Assembly (NCBI GenBank): GCA_036362985.1
Contig: JAYGXS010000009.1
Coordinates: 24,732,541-24,796,540 of the forward strand
Direction of reading: 5' to 3'
Length of the DNA: 64,000 bases
DNA from: Ligula intestinalis
Lineage: Eukaryota > Platyhelminthes > Cestoda > Diphyllobothriidea > Diphyllobothriidae
In this document: positions 11,791 to 22,411 of the stretch, in pieces
How positions within the stretch are numbered: position 1 is the stretch's first letter
Layout of the letters: the number at the start of each line of letters is the position of its first letter
Program-made: the position numbers and the translations under genes
Notes under the pieces: generated by a model
Databases searched by the model: none
Told to the model about the DNA's origin: nothing
The model's input: the letters and a program-made list of their open reading frames with translations, nothing else

Positions 11791-12779
11791 TGTGTCCCAG
11801 CTAGCCAACGAACTGTGATGCAATCGCATTTTTCTGTGTCCTTAATTTAGTAATCAAAGACGAAGAAATCTGCACAAAATATTTTATCCGAGTGTAAAAA
11901 TCAAATGTAAAGAGAACTTAGCACTGCTTGAGAACTTATCACGTCTGAAAGCGCTAACTGTGAAGCATTTCAGATTTTTCAGGCGAAGGCCATGGACGAT
12001 TAAGTAAATTAACAAAATAATATTTGGTTATTCTGTAAACATTTCACACCAAGCCACATTCGATTTTGCGAAACAAGTTTATTCCAAAGCGAGAACTTTA
12101 ACTATAAATCGATGTTACTCTGACAACAATCATAAAAATGGTTCCTCGCCGATTATCACTGTGGCCTGCCTTTTGTTGATGCCTTTTATTGCTGACGATA
12201 AACTGCAGAAAGAGCCCGAAAGATCAGACCAAAACGCCTTCTACTTCTCTATGTGAATTCAATTACTCAACGAGAGGTGTCAGTCTCAAAAAACTATATA
12301 CGCAGAATAGAAACGGGCGAGACCAAACAGTTCCTTTGGCTGTTCTCTATCCAGATTAAGGTCACATCTGACATTTTCTCCAACAGTTAAAACTCCTTAT
12401 CGAATAGAAATGTCGGACTCGGGAGGTGCATATTCAAAGAAATTAACCAAACGGTCCGTCCAGCAAATTTGACTTATTAAGGTCTCACAATCAGTAGAAA
12501 AATGACAATCACGAGCAGTGTTTAATCATGCGCAATGGCAGAGGGCGGGGCTGAGTGAGGTAATGCGTTAGCTGAAATTTGTTTTTTCGACTTGGAATGC
12601 ACGTCTGCCGCTTATAAAAGATGATTTTTGAAGAAGAGTGGCTGGCCGCCAAGGTCACGCAATCCTTAAAAACTAGGCCATTAATCGACCATTTAAACAA
12701 TTTTTCACAGCCGGGTATGTTTTTATCAACTAAAGGAACGTTTGAAGCGACATTACGAGTTAAAAACTAAGAAAGCATT
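11791..12779. other. Unassigned non-coding DNA
   Basis: AT-rich sequence between a PLE fragment and R1 copy b. No open frame has recognisable protein similarity and no repeat family was identified. Confidence 0.25.
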
Positions 12780-14360
12780 AAAAGCCGGTTAACTGAACGC
12801 GTTATTTGAGAAAAGTTGGGTAAGTGGTGTATATAACATGGTCGACGTTAACCACATAATTTTCTTTAATTTGTGTAAGCTTGATCATTACTCTCAAAGA
12901 AATAACAAAGAAATAATAATGAACGGCATAAAGCCTACTAAGTTATTAAATTAACTATAGAAATTACCAAGTGTTCGTTAAGGAATATAATTTTTTTTTT
13001 CGATAATCCCGTGGTTCTAGAGACGTAAAACAGAGCTCTAAATTAGAATAATAAATTATGATATTTTGTTAAGTTGAAAACTTGAACATACTACTTTCAA
13101 TATAGTAAAATAATTGTTTAGTCAGAATATTCTGTAAATTCTGTTCTTACCTGTTACGTATTTATTGAATGCCATCGAAAAAAAGTGTGCCAGCAAATTG
13201 CTTGTATTTACTATCTTCACTAATCAATTCATAATTTGCGCATCTGTTCGAAAATTACGCCAAATCCTTTAAAAAGGTATATATAAATAGTATTTACCAA
13301 ACGAAAGTGTTTTGGATATAAGTTCTTAGAATGATAACCATGCTGCTTCTTTGTAGAAATGCCCCGAAACAGCAAACCACATTGTCAAGAGTAAATCATG
13401 TCAGCAGTATAACTCTGAAACTACTTTTCCTAAGATTGATAAAAAACTTTCCATTAAAGGTAAACTCTTAGAAATTGCTTCGATTACATATTCGGGTGAC
13501 AAAATTCTGTGTATATTAAATTTTTCCAACGTATTGTGATAAAAAAATTTGAGAATTTCGAGAATTTCTTAAAGTTTTCTGAAGATAAACGATTCAATTT
13601 GACTAGAAATAAAAGAACATTTTTTCTCTTTATAATACTTTATCTTCCGCATGAGAAGATTAATTTCACTTTCAGATATATACTGGCGAATTAAAAAAAA
13701 CTGGCATAATGCATTGCTATTTTTTGCAATAATTATTATTCTTTCATCTGTTCGATTTCTATATAAAGTAAAAGGGATTGTTAAGTATAAAAAAACTATT
13801 TTTCTTCACGACTTACATTAAATAAGGCATTATTTATGTTTAGTCTACGAAACAATGTTAGACATTTGGTTTTTATTGAAGAAAATTTGAGGTCCATTGC
13901 TGCATTCAAACAAACACTCTTCTGTTATTTCATTTTGCTCAATAAAAATTAACAGGAAAGGTAAACATAATTTCTTAAACACATATGTTCAATGTTACTG
14001 CAAAAAATTTTGTTCCTTTAACTTGGCTTCCCTTCAATCTGAAAAATTTTGTATAAACCTTTACAGTTCTGGAAGGGATATCTTCTGTACCTATTTTATT
14101 TATTTTGGACTTCCTTCTTTGTATTATCAAATTTAACGAGACGTTTGGTTTCCTTTTTCATAATAGCATTGGGGATTTCTTCTATATGAGCCTTTTCCCA
14201 ATTTTACCAAAACTAATGGTGATCTCTCGCAATAAACCTAACTAAAATGACGATTTAACTGAGTAAAAGGCTATTACAGAAATCAATAAACTGAATGAAT
14301 CATAATAGTGTATCGAAATATATGCCAAAGTTTCCAGGCAAATTTCATCTTTAGCGTTTC
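12780..14360 (+). repeat. R1 dispersed repeat, copy b
   Basis: Very similar to copy f (58740-60385). For instance 13190-13400 and 59175-59400 agree base for base over long runs (GCAAATTGCTTGTATTTACT, ACCAAACGAAAGTGTTTT). The 3' side ends with AATAAACTGAATGAATCA and GGTCTTC. Copies b, d and f form one subfamily; a, c and e form another. The frame 13509-13694 (61 codons) is open. Confidence 0.75.
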
Positions 14361-15850
14361 ATGGTCTTCGCGGTATTCGCATGTATCTATAATTAACAGC
14401 GAAAAATAGGCCTCATTAAGTGACTTACCGCGAGCTTTTTCGTGGTTCGTGCACAGGAAAAAGACAAAGAACTTGTAATTTTGGAAATCTTGACAGAAGC
14501 GACACAAATTACTGGGTGAAAAAAAATTAATCAGCTTAACCTTGACTTTATAAGTGGAATTCTGCACTATAATTTTCGCAAACGTGGAGAATTAATCTAA
14601 ATATAAATATGACAATCAGGTGAAGGCTTTGCTGTACCATTTTTATGTCAAGAGAATTTATTTTTGTTCCTTGTCGTTACACATATTTCAAGTCCTGGCT
14701 AACGGTTATTTTTGGGTTGTCTGGCAAATTTTACACAATTCTCAGGGCTTTACAACTTCCGATATCAAAAGCACTCACCCAAAAACGTGGCTTTCTAGGG
14801 AAAAATGCTCATGAAGACGGCAAAGTGGACCATATTAAGAAATTTCTGGAACCAGCAAAATATTGTCGAGCAAAAAGAACGTTCACAATAGAAGCCTGAT
14901 AATGTGAGCCTTTTAATCAACCTGAGAACCCGTTCTCAGATGGCAAATGCAAACAAACTGGCCGAATATACACTAGGATTTTGCAAAAGTGATAAATTTT
15001 CTGTCTGTTACTTTCTTATATTACGCATAAGCATAACTAACATTGAACAAACGACTGTCTTGTCACATACTTAAGACTTATGAAAATTGTATTTTATATT
15101 CATATTTACGATAAAATATAAAAATTTGGGCAAGAATTCTCCATATGGCCAACTTATGGTAATATGAGTTGCTGTATTGGCCTTTTCTGTCCATAGACTA
15201 CACTTGTTAACACTAGGAATTGTTCTTGCAAATTGCCTTGTCTATGGGTTTCCTTTGTTGAAAATGGGAGTTGCTTCTGCATTTTTCGTGGTCTTTCTAT
15301 TCGTTCCACAACCTTGTCGTCAATGGTTTAGTTCAGTAAAACAAAAAAACCGATTCAATTTTTATTTTCTGCTGTGCACATATTACACATTAAACATGCA
15401 GTAAGTAGGAATTAATCAAGCATTCAAACTTTAACCATGATTTCTGCACGAAATTTCGGTGAAGGAATATTGCTATTGGACGGTGCCACGAGGAACCTTT
15501 ATCAATTTTTGTTTAAAGGTCCTTAATTTTCGATGCGGTACAACAAACACACAGTCAAATTTCTTTTATTGCATTTTGTGATAAAAACCTCAGACGTTGG
15601 AAAAACAGCTTAAAAAATTGAAGTTGTTACTTGCTCCCGATAAAATGCAATTCATTAAATTTTTCTTCCCCTGATTTTCATCAACTTAAAACAAGGCTTT
15701 TTGGTTCTATAATGTTAGTATTAAGAACATTTTCTGAATTATATTGGTGACTAGTGCGGAAGCTCAGCTTCACCTTGAGCTTCCTTGCATGTTGTTGTCC
15801 CTTATGTAGGGAAACCTCATATGAGGACATCTTTAAATAATTATGTTCAA
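14361..15850. other. Unassigned AT-rich DNA
   Basis: No exon or repeat family is recognised. A 75-codon frame at 15177-15404 is hydrophobic, but nothing supports it as a gene. Confidence 0.25.
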
Positions 15851-15905
15851 ATCGGTTTTATAGGGGAAATTTAGGTAAATACCTCTGAACTCTCTCTTTG
15901 TACAT
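15851..15905 (-). repeat. LINE/SINE-type 3' end
   Basis: The minus strand reads GAGTTCAGAGGTATTTACC then CCCCTATAAAACC, matching the element end at 530-599. It directly abuts the C-terminal side of the Helitron remnant, so one element was broken by or joined to the other. Confidence 0.5.
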
Positions 15906-16690
15906 AGCTGTGATGCAGAACATGTGGCGTTGCCAGTAATCAAACTGCGTTAAGGGGGGCAGAACCTTTGTTGATATACTTGCAGACGTACTTGATGGAC
16001 TTTGCTGAGTTGCAAAATTCAACATTGATGTGGGCGTCGAATACATTGACAGTAGGGGACAATACGGTACAATCCAACGGTTATTAACTACAACCCCATC
16101 GGTTCGCCTTTCATTGATAACTGCTTCGAATCCGCCTTCTATAGAGAGAGTTACCATCGCCATCGGTCTGAGTTGCCCCTAGGAATCGCTTGGGATATCT
16201 CTTTTGGTACATTTACCATCCTTCATGCAATTACCGTTGGGATTTATCTGACCACATGAGCCATGCATTATTTGAGTTTTGATCATTTCAAGCAGAGCAG
16301 GGACAACAGACCGGTAAGGCAACTCTGCGCATATCACTTTGTCGACATCAGAAGAGTGCAGTCTCACCTGTAGCCAGACCAAAATGTGAGCACAGGGCAG
16401 TCATTTCTTTTGCCACTCTACAGTGTACATATGACACTTAACGTCACCAAAAATGTTGAATTTTATGAAGAGTTTCGTCATGTTCTTCAACTTAAGCTAG
16501 AAAACCCGCGCGGAAAAATCATGCCGATCCTTTGGCATCTGACCTGGAAGCGGCTCATCAGTAATTTCAGGCCATGATGGGTTGCAGGTAGAAGTAATGA
16601 ATAGATGCGGGCGTCCAAAAGTCTTACGTAAATCAACGCATCTTGAATTTTCTCATGCATATAGCGAGGTAGACGGCATTATCCAGTCCT
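15906..16690 (-). pseudogene. Helitron Rep-domain remnant
   Basis: The minus-strand translation carries the signature order of the Helitron-like replication initiator domain: PRYMHEK.QDA (about 16670), FGRPHLFIT.TCNP.WPEI, LPGQ..KDR, then a GDVKCHMYTVEWQK block, LPCAHILVWL (about 16385), DVDKVICAELP, MHGSCG, NPN..CMKDGKCTK, VNNRWIVPY, and FDAHINVEFCNSAKSIKYVCKY (about 15990). This is part of the rolling-circle transposase of Helitrons. Two stops (TAG and TGA) and at least two frameshifts break it. The HUH-type motif normally reading PHAH is PCAH here, so one metal-binding histidine is lost. The helicase domain is absent. Confidence 0.82.
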
Positions 16691-17084
16691 CGAGATCTTA
16701 GCGGCCTCGCACATTTTGCTCCTCTGCCCCACTCCACGTGGCGTTTTCACATCCGCCTGCCACGTCGGATGTCAATCGCGAGTCTGAAACAGCTGCCTGC
16801 CACCAATGATAAAGGGGACAGTCACAAACACAGTGACACCGGCACTGTCCCCTGTGTGATCGACGTCCGGACTGGCGCGCGAAAGGCGGGTGGCACGTCG
16901 CGTGTGACTCAAATAAGGACAGGCGCCCATACCCGCGTGCATAAAGCGCAGAAGGCATTTTAATCTGACCCCTAGGACCAATGGTAATGCAGGTCCACAC
17001 AGAAGCGGTCGAGACTTTTATCAAGGATAAAGATTTCCTGTAGTGCAACTCAATCAATAAATGTTTCATGCTATTTTTCGAAAT
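16691..17084. other. GC-rich island with nested hairpin
   Basis: No coding family is recognised. At 16814-16852 a perfect 9-bp inverted repeat (GGGGACAGT/ACTGTCCCC) contains an inner 5-bp hairpin (GTCAC/GTGAC). The block lies between the Helitron remnant and the PLE-C cluster and may belong to either. Confidence 0.35.
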
Positions 17085-18015
17085 AGCAACAGGATAAGTC
17101 TCCTGCCAAGTGAAATCATGGTTTCCTTCGATGCGACGTTCCTTTTTACTTTTATCCCTCAGGAGCTGTCAGTAAGGACCGTCTAATTGTTACTATGAGG
17201 TTAAGATGATGAGACAGAAAATTGCCTATCACATGCTCAAATCTTACAGCTCCTGAAGTTCTGTTTAAGGGCGTACTTCAGGTTTGACGGAACGATCTAC
17301 GAGCGGGTGAAGGGGATACCAATGTTTTTATCGATTTTGGGCCTCTTTGCCAAGGTGATCCTACGACAGTTGGAAATGCTGGTCTTCCAAACCTCAGATC
17401 GAAATTCTGGGCGCGATATGTGGATGACACCTTCAACGTCATCGAACGGGATCAGGTGTTTACGTTCAAGGAACTTCTCAACAGCGACTTCCCGGACATA
17501 AAATTTACGACAGAGGAAGAAAAAAACAACCAGCTGCTTCTCTTTGATGTCCTTGTCTGTCACTAAGATTGTGGTGGCCTAAGGACGTAAGTATTTAGGA
17601 AATTGACAAACACGATGCAAGTACTAAATTACAACAGCAACCACCCAATCAGCCACAAACGCAGTTGTGCAAGGATGCTCGATTGGTCTGTTGAGACACA
17701 CGGCAGAGAACCCAAAACCAAATTTGCCGAAATAAAATACCTTCTACGGGTGTTCAGAGAAAATGCATTCCCACGCAACCTCTTCAACCGGTGCTTGCGT
17801 AAACGAGATGAGCAACAAACTTCGTTCACCCCAAACATTTTGCGAGCGATTCCGTACGATAAATACGTCCCAGAGACCATTGGCCACCTTCGCGCACCAC
17901 TTGGAGTTGGAGTCATGACAGGCCGGAGGCAGCCATAAGGCAGCAGATAATAAAACCGAAGGACCCACTGCTACGAAAAGATAAATCTGGAGGCTTCTAC
18001 AGGATCTGGTGTTGC
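17085..18015 (+). pseudogene. PLE-C reverse transcriptase and endonuclease start, broken
   Basis: The three-frame translation shows PLE reverse-transcriptase blocks in order: SLLPSEIMVSFDA (about 17100, motif A aspartate region), LKFCLRAYFRFDGTIYERVKG (17250-17310), GIPM...LRQLE..VFQ, ARYVDDTF.VIERD (about 17415-17460, catalytic YVDD kept), FPDIKFTTEEEKNNQLL.FDVLV, then the C-terminal SNHPISHKRSC and NLFNRCLRKRDE, and finally FYRIWC, the start of GIY-YIG, where it stops abruptly at 18015. Several frameshifts are present. The frame 17603-17938 holds the longest intact piece. Confidence 0.8.
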
Positions 18016-18085
18016 AGAAAAAGAAGATGTGATTACTGGAACAAGGACTTTATTTTCCTGACGTTTCGGATTCTCTCGGCCGGCC
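18016..18085 (-). repeat. Inverted PLE-C terminal repeat fragment
   Basis: The minus strand reads GAATCCGAAACGTCAGG, AAATAAAGTCCTTGTTCCAGT and ATCACATCTTCTT, the same words as 19681-19740 on the plus strand. It is fused to the truncated endonuclease of the upstream PLE copy in opposite orientation, an arrangement often found at PLE 5' ends. Confidence 0.65.
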
Positions 18086-18089
18086 AATC

Positions 18090-19485
18090 GTATCTGTCAA
18101 AAAAACTCAAACCTGCGAACTGGCAAAATGGCTGTTCCAAGGGCTCCAATTCTTGACCGCTGATTCAGCCGCAACTGTCAGATCGTCAACACAATTCTTG
18201 GAGAAACTTAAAGGAGTAAGCCGCCAGCCAAAGTATATCATGGTTTCCTTTGATGTCACGTCACTTCTTACTTCTATTCCACAGGACCTAGCCGTCGAGA
18301 CGATCAAACTACTCTTACGAGAGAAAACAATGAAATAGAGAATCGCCTCGGGCACGCCCAAACCCATCAGCTCCTAAAGTTTTGCCTCAAGACGTACTTC
18401 ACCTTCAACGAAACTATCTACGAGCAGGTGAAGGTACACCCATGGGTTCACCGATCTCTGGCCTCATAGCAGAGGCGGTGCTACATCAGTTGGAATTGCT
18501 AGATTTCTGACACCACAGACCAAAATTCTGCGCTCGCTATGTGGACTACACCTTCGTCGTTAATTAGCAGGATCAGGCGCTGACATTCAAGGAACGTCTA
18601 AACGCCGTCTTCCTGGACATTTACTTTACGATGGCAGAAGAAGAAAATGATCAGCTGGCCTTCCTGGATGTCCTCGCTTGCCTAAAAACTAAAGTGTTCA
18701 GGAAAGCAACCAACACTATGCATGTCGTGAACTACAGCAGCAACCATCCAATTGGTCACAAACGCAGCTGAGTAAGCGCGCTATTCCGGCGCGTCGAGAT
18801 GCATTGCAGCGAAGTGGAAGACAAAATTGCTGAATTACAATATGTTCTTCGGATACTGAGAGCGAATGGATACCCGCACAATTTTGTCAACTAGTGCATT
18901 CGCAAACAAGAGACGAAGCCACGCCCAGCTGGTCCAAACGTTTGGTGAGCTCTTCCGTACGTGAAGAATGTATCGGAAGCGGTCAGCCGTCTACTCACCC
19001 CACTTGGAGTTGGAGTTGCGCACAGTCAGAAGCCACCATTAGGCGGCTGGTCATGAGACAGAAGGACCCACTGCCACGGCAGGAAACAGCTGGAGTCATT
19101 TACCGGATCTGGTGCAGTTGTGGACAAAGCAACTACGTCGGAGAAACCGAGAGATTACTCCGGACGCGAATGGCCGAGCACGCAGTGGTGGTACAAAGGA
19201 GAGACGCCAATTCCCAGGTTGCAGCTCACTCGACGGGACCCGGCCATATTTTCAAGTTTGACGCGGCCAAAAATCATAGCAAGAGGTGATTACCGTGTGA
19301 GCCGCAAGCTTATCGAGTCATGGTTCTCAGGTCCCCAGCCCATCAACAAACGCAACGGTTTGGTGTTCCTATACGGTGTACTGAGGCATTTCCTGAGCAA
19401 CAAAATCCGTCACGTGGGAAGGACTGGGCGCAGCATCAACTCTTATGACAGCGAGCATAATTCCCCTGCAATTATCAAGCAATAA
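18090..19485 (+). pseudogene. PLE-C reverse transcriptase plus GIY-YIG endonuclease, broken
   Basis: Second copy of the same family. Frames 18153-18338 (SSTQFLEKLKGVS, IMVSFDVTSL), then GTPMGSPISGLIAEAVL (about 18430), RPKFCARYVDYTFVV (about 18520; the catalytic YVDD is YVDY), ENDQLAFLDVLAC, SNHPIGHKR, then in 18894-19289 RRLVMRQKDPLPR, IYRIWCSCGQSNYVGETERLLRTRMAEHA (GIY-YIG core), and in 19120-19485 YRVSRKLIESWFSGPQPINK. Stops and frameshifts are spread throughout. The loss of a catalytic aspartate shows that it is inactive. Confidence 0.85.
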
Positions 19486-19489
19486 GTGA

Positions 19490-19770
19490 GTAGATCGCAA
19501 AGTGTCAAGCCAGTACCGCATCAATTAAGACCCAAACAGTGGCTACAGAAGTGAGCAATTATCACACACACGCGGATGACCACTTTGAACTATAAATACC
19601 ATGCAGCCGTGCATGTCTTCACCTTATCTGCGGATGACCATGACTGTATTATCATCACTTATGATTAAGGATTCCCGAGGGAATCCGAAACGTCAGAAAA
19701 ATAAAGTCGTTGTTCCAGTGATCGCATTTTTTCTTCTGAACTGTAGCCTGGAACTCGTATATTCTCCTCT
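19490..19770 (+). repeat. PLE-C 3' UTR and terminal repeat with hammerhead-like motif
   Basis: It follows the endonuclease end. It contains TATAAATACC (about 19590), GATGACCATGACTG, CTTATGATTAA, a perfect 6-bp hairpin GGATTC/GAATCC (19669-19674 and 19681-19686), then GAAACGTC (19687-19694). CTTATGA is one base from the hammerhead box CTGATGA, and the hairpin plus GAAAC-GTC agree with stem II, the second box and the cleavage triplet. Stem I is not obvious and four extra bases precede stem II, so I call it hammerhead-like. Confidence 0.6.
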
Positions 19771-20465
19771 ATTAGTAAGGATCTGGTTTGGTTGCGGACA
19801 AAGCAATTATGTTGGGTTGACTAAATCTAGCAATTCTTCCAAACTTTAATCATAAAGTTAGCCTAGTAGTCATTCTGGTGGATTCTAGATGATTGCTTAG
19901 GAAATCGTGCTTTGGCAGTCAACATTCTGTGCTGTATTGATGGATTGCATACAAGTGGTAAAGTTGGGCGTGTAAAATCGATCCAACTGTGATTAAATTC
20001 CCTGCGCAAGGCATGGTGTTTGCGGCTAAAGTGGTAGAGCATTGTCTGCGTAAATGCTTTCCTTGCCATGTGCGTAGAAATTCAACCGAACGCCCCGAGT
20101 TTCTTTATAATTGGGCCAACTAAATATTTCGGAGAAATTGGCAGACTTCTCAAGACGGAAGTTGTCGAACACGGGGCAGCACTGCGGTGAAATGATGCCA
20201 ATTCTCAAGTTGCAATTCATTTGACGAGCCCCGGCAACACAGTCATCTTTGATGAGGCCGAAATTCTCGCAAGAGGTGACAATCGGGTGAGCCGAGAACT
20301 ACTTGAGTCATGGTACACGGGCCCCCAATCCATCAACAAGTGCAACGATTTGCCCAATCCATATTCAATGCTGAGATTCAATTTGACCAAAGCCAGTCGT
20401 CACTTGAGGAATGGGCAGGCCACCGCCTCATCTTACCCCAACACCAGCGTGCCAGATGGCTGAGC
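19771..20465 (+). pseudogene. PLE-C endonuclease piece split by a SINE-bearing insertion
   Basis: RIWFGCGQSNYVG ends at about 19815, and the same domain resumes at 20131 with GEIGRLLKTEVVEHGAAL, NDANSQVAIH, then (frame 20221-20463) IFDEAEILARGDNRVSREL and LESWYTGPQSINKCNDLP. Joining the two parts restores the domain order seen at 19085-19420. About 315 bp was inserted between the two conserved halves of GIY-YIG, and its right part (19965-20130) is SINE-1. This half follows a terminal repeat directly, as in partial tandem PLE copies. Confidence 0.75.
19965..20130 (+). repeat. tRNA-derived SINE (SINE-1), inside a PLE
   Basis: Head GGGCGTGTAAAATCGATCC, a tRNA-like middle (GGCTAAAGTGGTAGAGCA region as A box; B box AATTCAACC degenerate) and the tail TTGGGCCAACTAAATATTTC match 3061-3230. 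It marks a relative date: SINE-1 moved after this PLE copy was in place. Confidence 0.7.
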
Positions 20466-20469
20466 AATC

Positions 20470-21749
20470 ATCACGCTAGAGTCAACCACGCGTGATGAAA
20501 TTTCAGCAAGTTAGAATTCGCATACCGAGGAACAATTTATCAACGCACAGGCGTGCACTTACCGTTATTTGTCTTTTTACGTTTGCCGTTAGGAATATGT
20601 CCTATAAATACTGTAAATTCCTGTTTATATGTAACCGGTTTCTGCTATTGGTTTTTCCTTATTCTCTGATAGAAAATCTACTGAGGATGTCAAAATGTCA
20701 GGTAAATAAATGTTTTGTCCCAGCTATGGAATCGTCCTCTTCTCAATTGCTTCTTGGGCCTTGCATGTTAACCTGTAGTGAACATAGGAAATAATGAGTA
20801 GATAGGCGTACACTGATCAGATACAGGGCGCACTCACCCTGGTTTTCGATGTCCCTGTGTAGTCCATGTACCCACGAACCCTGCCACATGGCTAATTGTA
20901 ATGTTACTTACTGTGTTTCAGCAACATATTAATTATTTTTCGGGACACTTAACCGTAAGACTAAAGAGAATCCAGGATGGCTATTTGGGCCTTATCAGGC
21001 GTCGTTGGCTGGATATACTCTATTTAAGTGAAGCACCGGAAGTTGCCGCAACTCTCGAGTTTCGAGCTACGTCTCTGCGGTTGGGGCGAACACCCTATCC
21101 ATCGAGCTAGCGAGCTCGACGTCTTGACGGTTGTTAATCGGGACCATACATTAGTAGACAGGTGTGGACCGGTCCGCTGCTACACTTGAGTAGAACCTTT
21201 CCAGCCGACGACGCCTAATAAGGCACAACTGGCCATCTTGTATTCTCCTTCGTCTTACGATAAAATTTCTTAAAAAATAGAAAATTATGTTCGATATCCA
21301 ACAACCTCCAATTTCTCAAAAATTCTGCATGTTACCCTTAAATAAACTGAAGTAAACAGGCGGTTTTCCTATTAAAAAGCCTTATCAAGATCAAATCCGC
21401 ACAGTAGATCAGAAAAGTACGACCAAATGTATACTTATCTATCAAATCCAATTTTGATTATGACTTTGCATAAGCTGCCTTATGCGGAATGGCAGATGCG
21501 GAAGCTGGGTAAAAAAAGTTGGCGGCTCCATTTTACAAGCCTACCTCTCTCACGTTGTTTAGGCCTAGTCTTCGCATTGACTGTTGACATCAGGAAAACG
21601 TTTACCGAAACGAACGTTACTTAGGAGTGATTAGCAAGCCAGGTAGTCCCCTGCTGGTTCTGGGTAACGAAGCTGGCGCAGGGTAATGAATTCATCGGGG
21701 GTTATGGCCTCTCAATTAGTCGCTGATCAGTTAATATAAAAATGAATAA
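20470..21749. other. Unassigned, with tRNA-like patch at 21040-21115
   Basis: Mostly unassigned. On the minus strand 21115-21040 reads CTCGCTAGCTCGATGGATAGGGTGTTCG and continues to GTAGCTCGAAACTCGAG, giving an A-box-like and a weak B-box-like element of a tRNA-derived repeat. No exon is recognised. Confidence 0.35.
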
Positions 21750-22268
21750 AGCCAGTGGATGAGAAATGAGAATTGTCGAACACGGGATCAAGTTTTTAAC
21801 TATCCTGAGTTCTCTAACTCTTACAAGAGTCCATCCTCAGAGCTAGGAAACAGCAAAAAAAAGGAGGCTCAATAGAAGTTACGTACACCACTCAATTGTC
21901 AGAGGTCATCGAGTTGTAAGGGGCGAGCAACCGTGATAAAAAATGCGGGGCGGGGGAATAATGGACGTATGATTAGTTAACCGTCAGTGATATCAACGTT
22001 CTTCAGGGCGTCAGCCGGAAAAATAAAGGGCAATTATCGAGGATATGGGCCAATAAATTGCGATGGACATGCGGGCGTGAGTGCATATGATTTTTCAAGG
22101 CTCTATACGCCGGCGCCAATTTGATACATTAGTTGCGTGAATTTCCACCCGTGAACCAAGCTTCAATAAATTCTCTGCTCGTCTTGTTTCCGTCGTGGAC
22201 GAGTATTTTGACAACAGAGAAGTTGAACTCATGGCCTGTTTCGTTGGCATGAGCTGCAACTTGTGAAT
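21750..22268 (-). pseudogene. PLE-B endonuclease C-terminus, 3' UTR and terminal repeat
   Basis: The minus-strand translation from 22268 reads KYSQVAAHANETGHEFNF, then TSREFIEAWFTGGNS, a stop, and CIKLAPAYRAL: the C-terminal half of a PLE GIY-YIG domain. Its missing N-terminal half lies at 25128-25300, across PLE-A. Downstream at about 21858-21800 is a decayed hammerhead-like stretch (CTGAGGATGGACTC...GAGTT...GAACTCAGG) followed by GATCCCGTGTTCGACAATTCTC, taken as the element's terminal repeat. Confidence 0.75.
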
Positions 22269-22278
22269 ATTTATCATT
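22269..22278 (+). repeat. Target-site duplication, left copy (PLE-A)
   Basis: ATTTATCATT here equals 25118-25127. Both copies read AATGATAAAT on the minus strand and flank PLE-A. Collapsing one copy restores the PLE-B endonuclease reading frame (RQNDKYSQVAAH). The two adjacent bases CT are also shared, so the duplication is 10-12 bp. Confidence 0.88.
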
Positions 22279-22316
22279 CTTAGTTCAGCGAAAATTCCCA
22301 TTTCTACGATTGAAAA

Positions 22317-22370
22317 GTCATGTTGGCAAACGATCGTTTTCGGTCATTCATCGTCAGGCCAGTACATGAC
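22317..22370 (-). ncRNA. Hammerhead ribozyme candidate in PLE-A 3' terminal repeat
   Basis: On the minus strand: 5' stem I GTCATGT + TGGC (with a 2-nt bulge), core CTGACGA (22357-22351), a weak 9-nt stem II region, GAAA (22341-22338), stem III ACG/CGT around AT, then UU and stem I 3' strand GCCA + ACATGAC (22327-22317). Stem I totals 11 bp. Cleavage is predicted between 22328 and 22327. Type I hammerheads in PLE terminal repeats are established knowledge. The stem II closing pair is not G-C here, so activity may be reduced. Confidence 0.6.
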
Positions 22371-22411
22371 ATGGGGAATAAAATTGTTCAATTAATTAAA
22401 GCGACTATATA

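Noticed and set aside
11414..11818. 134-codon plus-strand open frame
   Set aside because: It is antisense to the PLE-A-type endonuclease fragment and shows no similarity of its own.
15177..15404. 75-codon open frame with hydrophobic runs
   Set aside because: Same reason; nothing supports expression.
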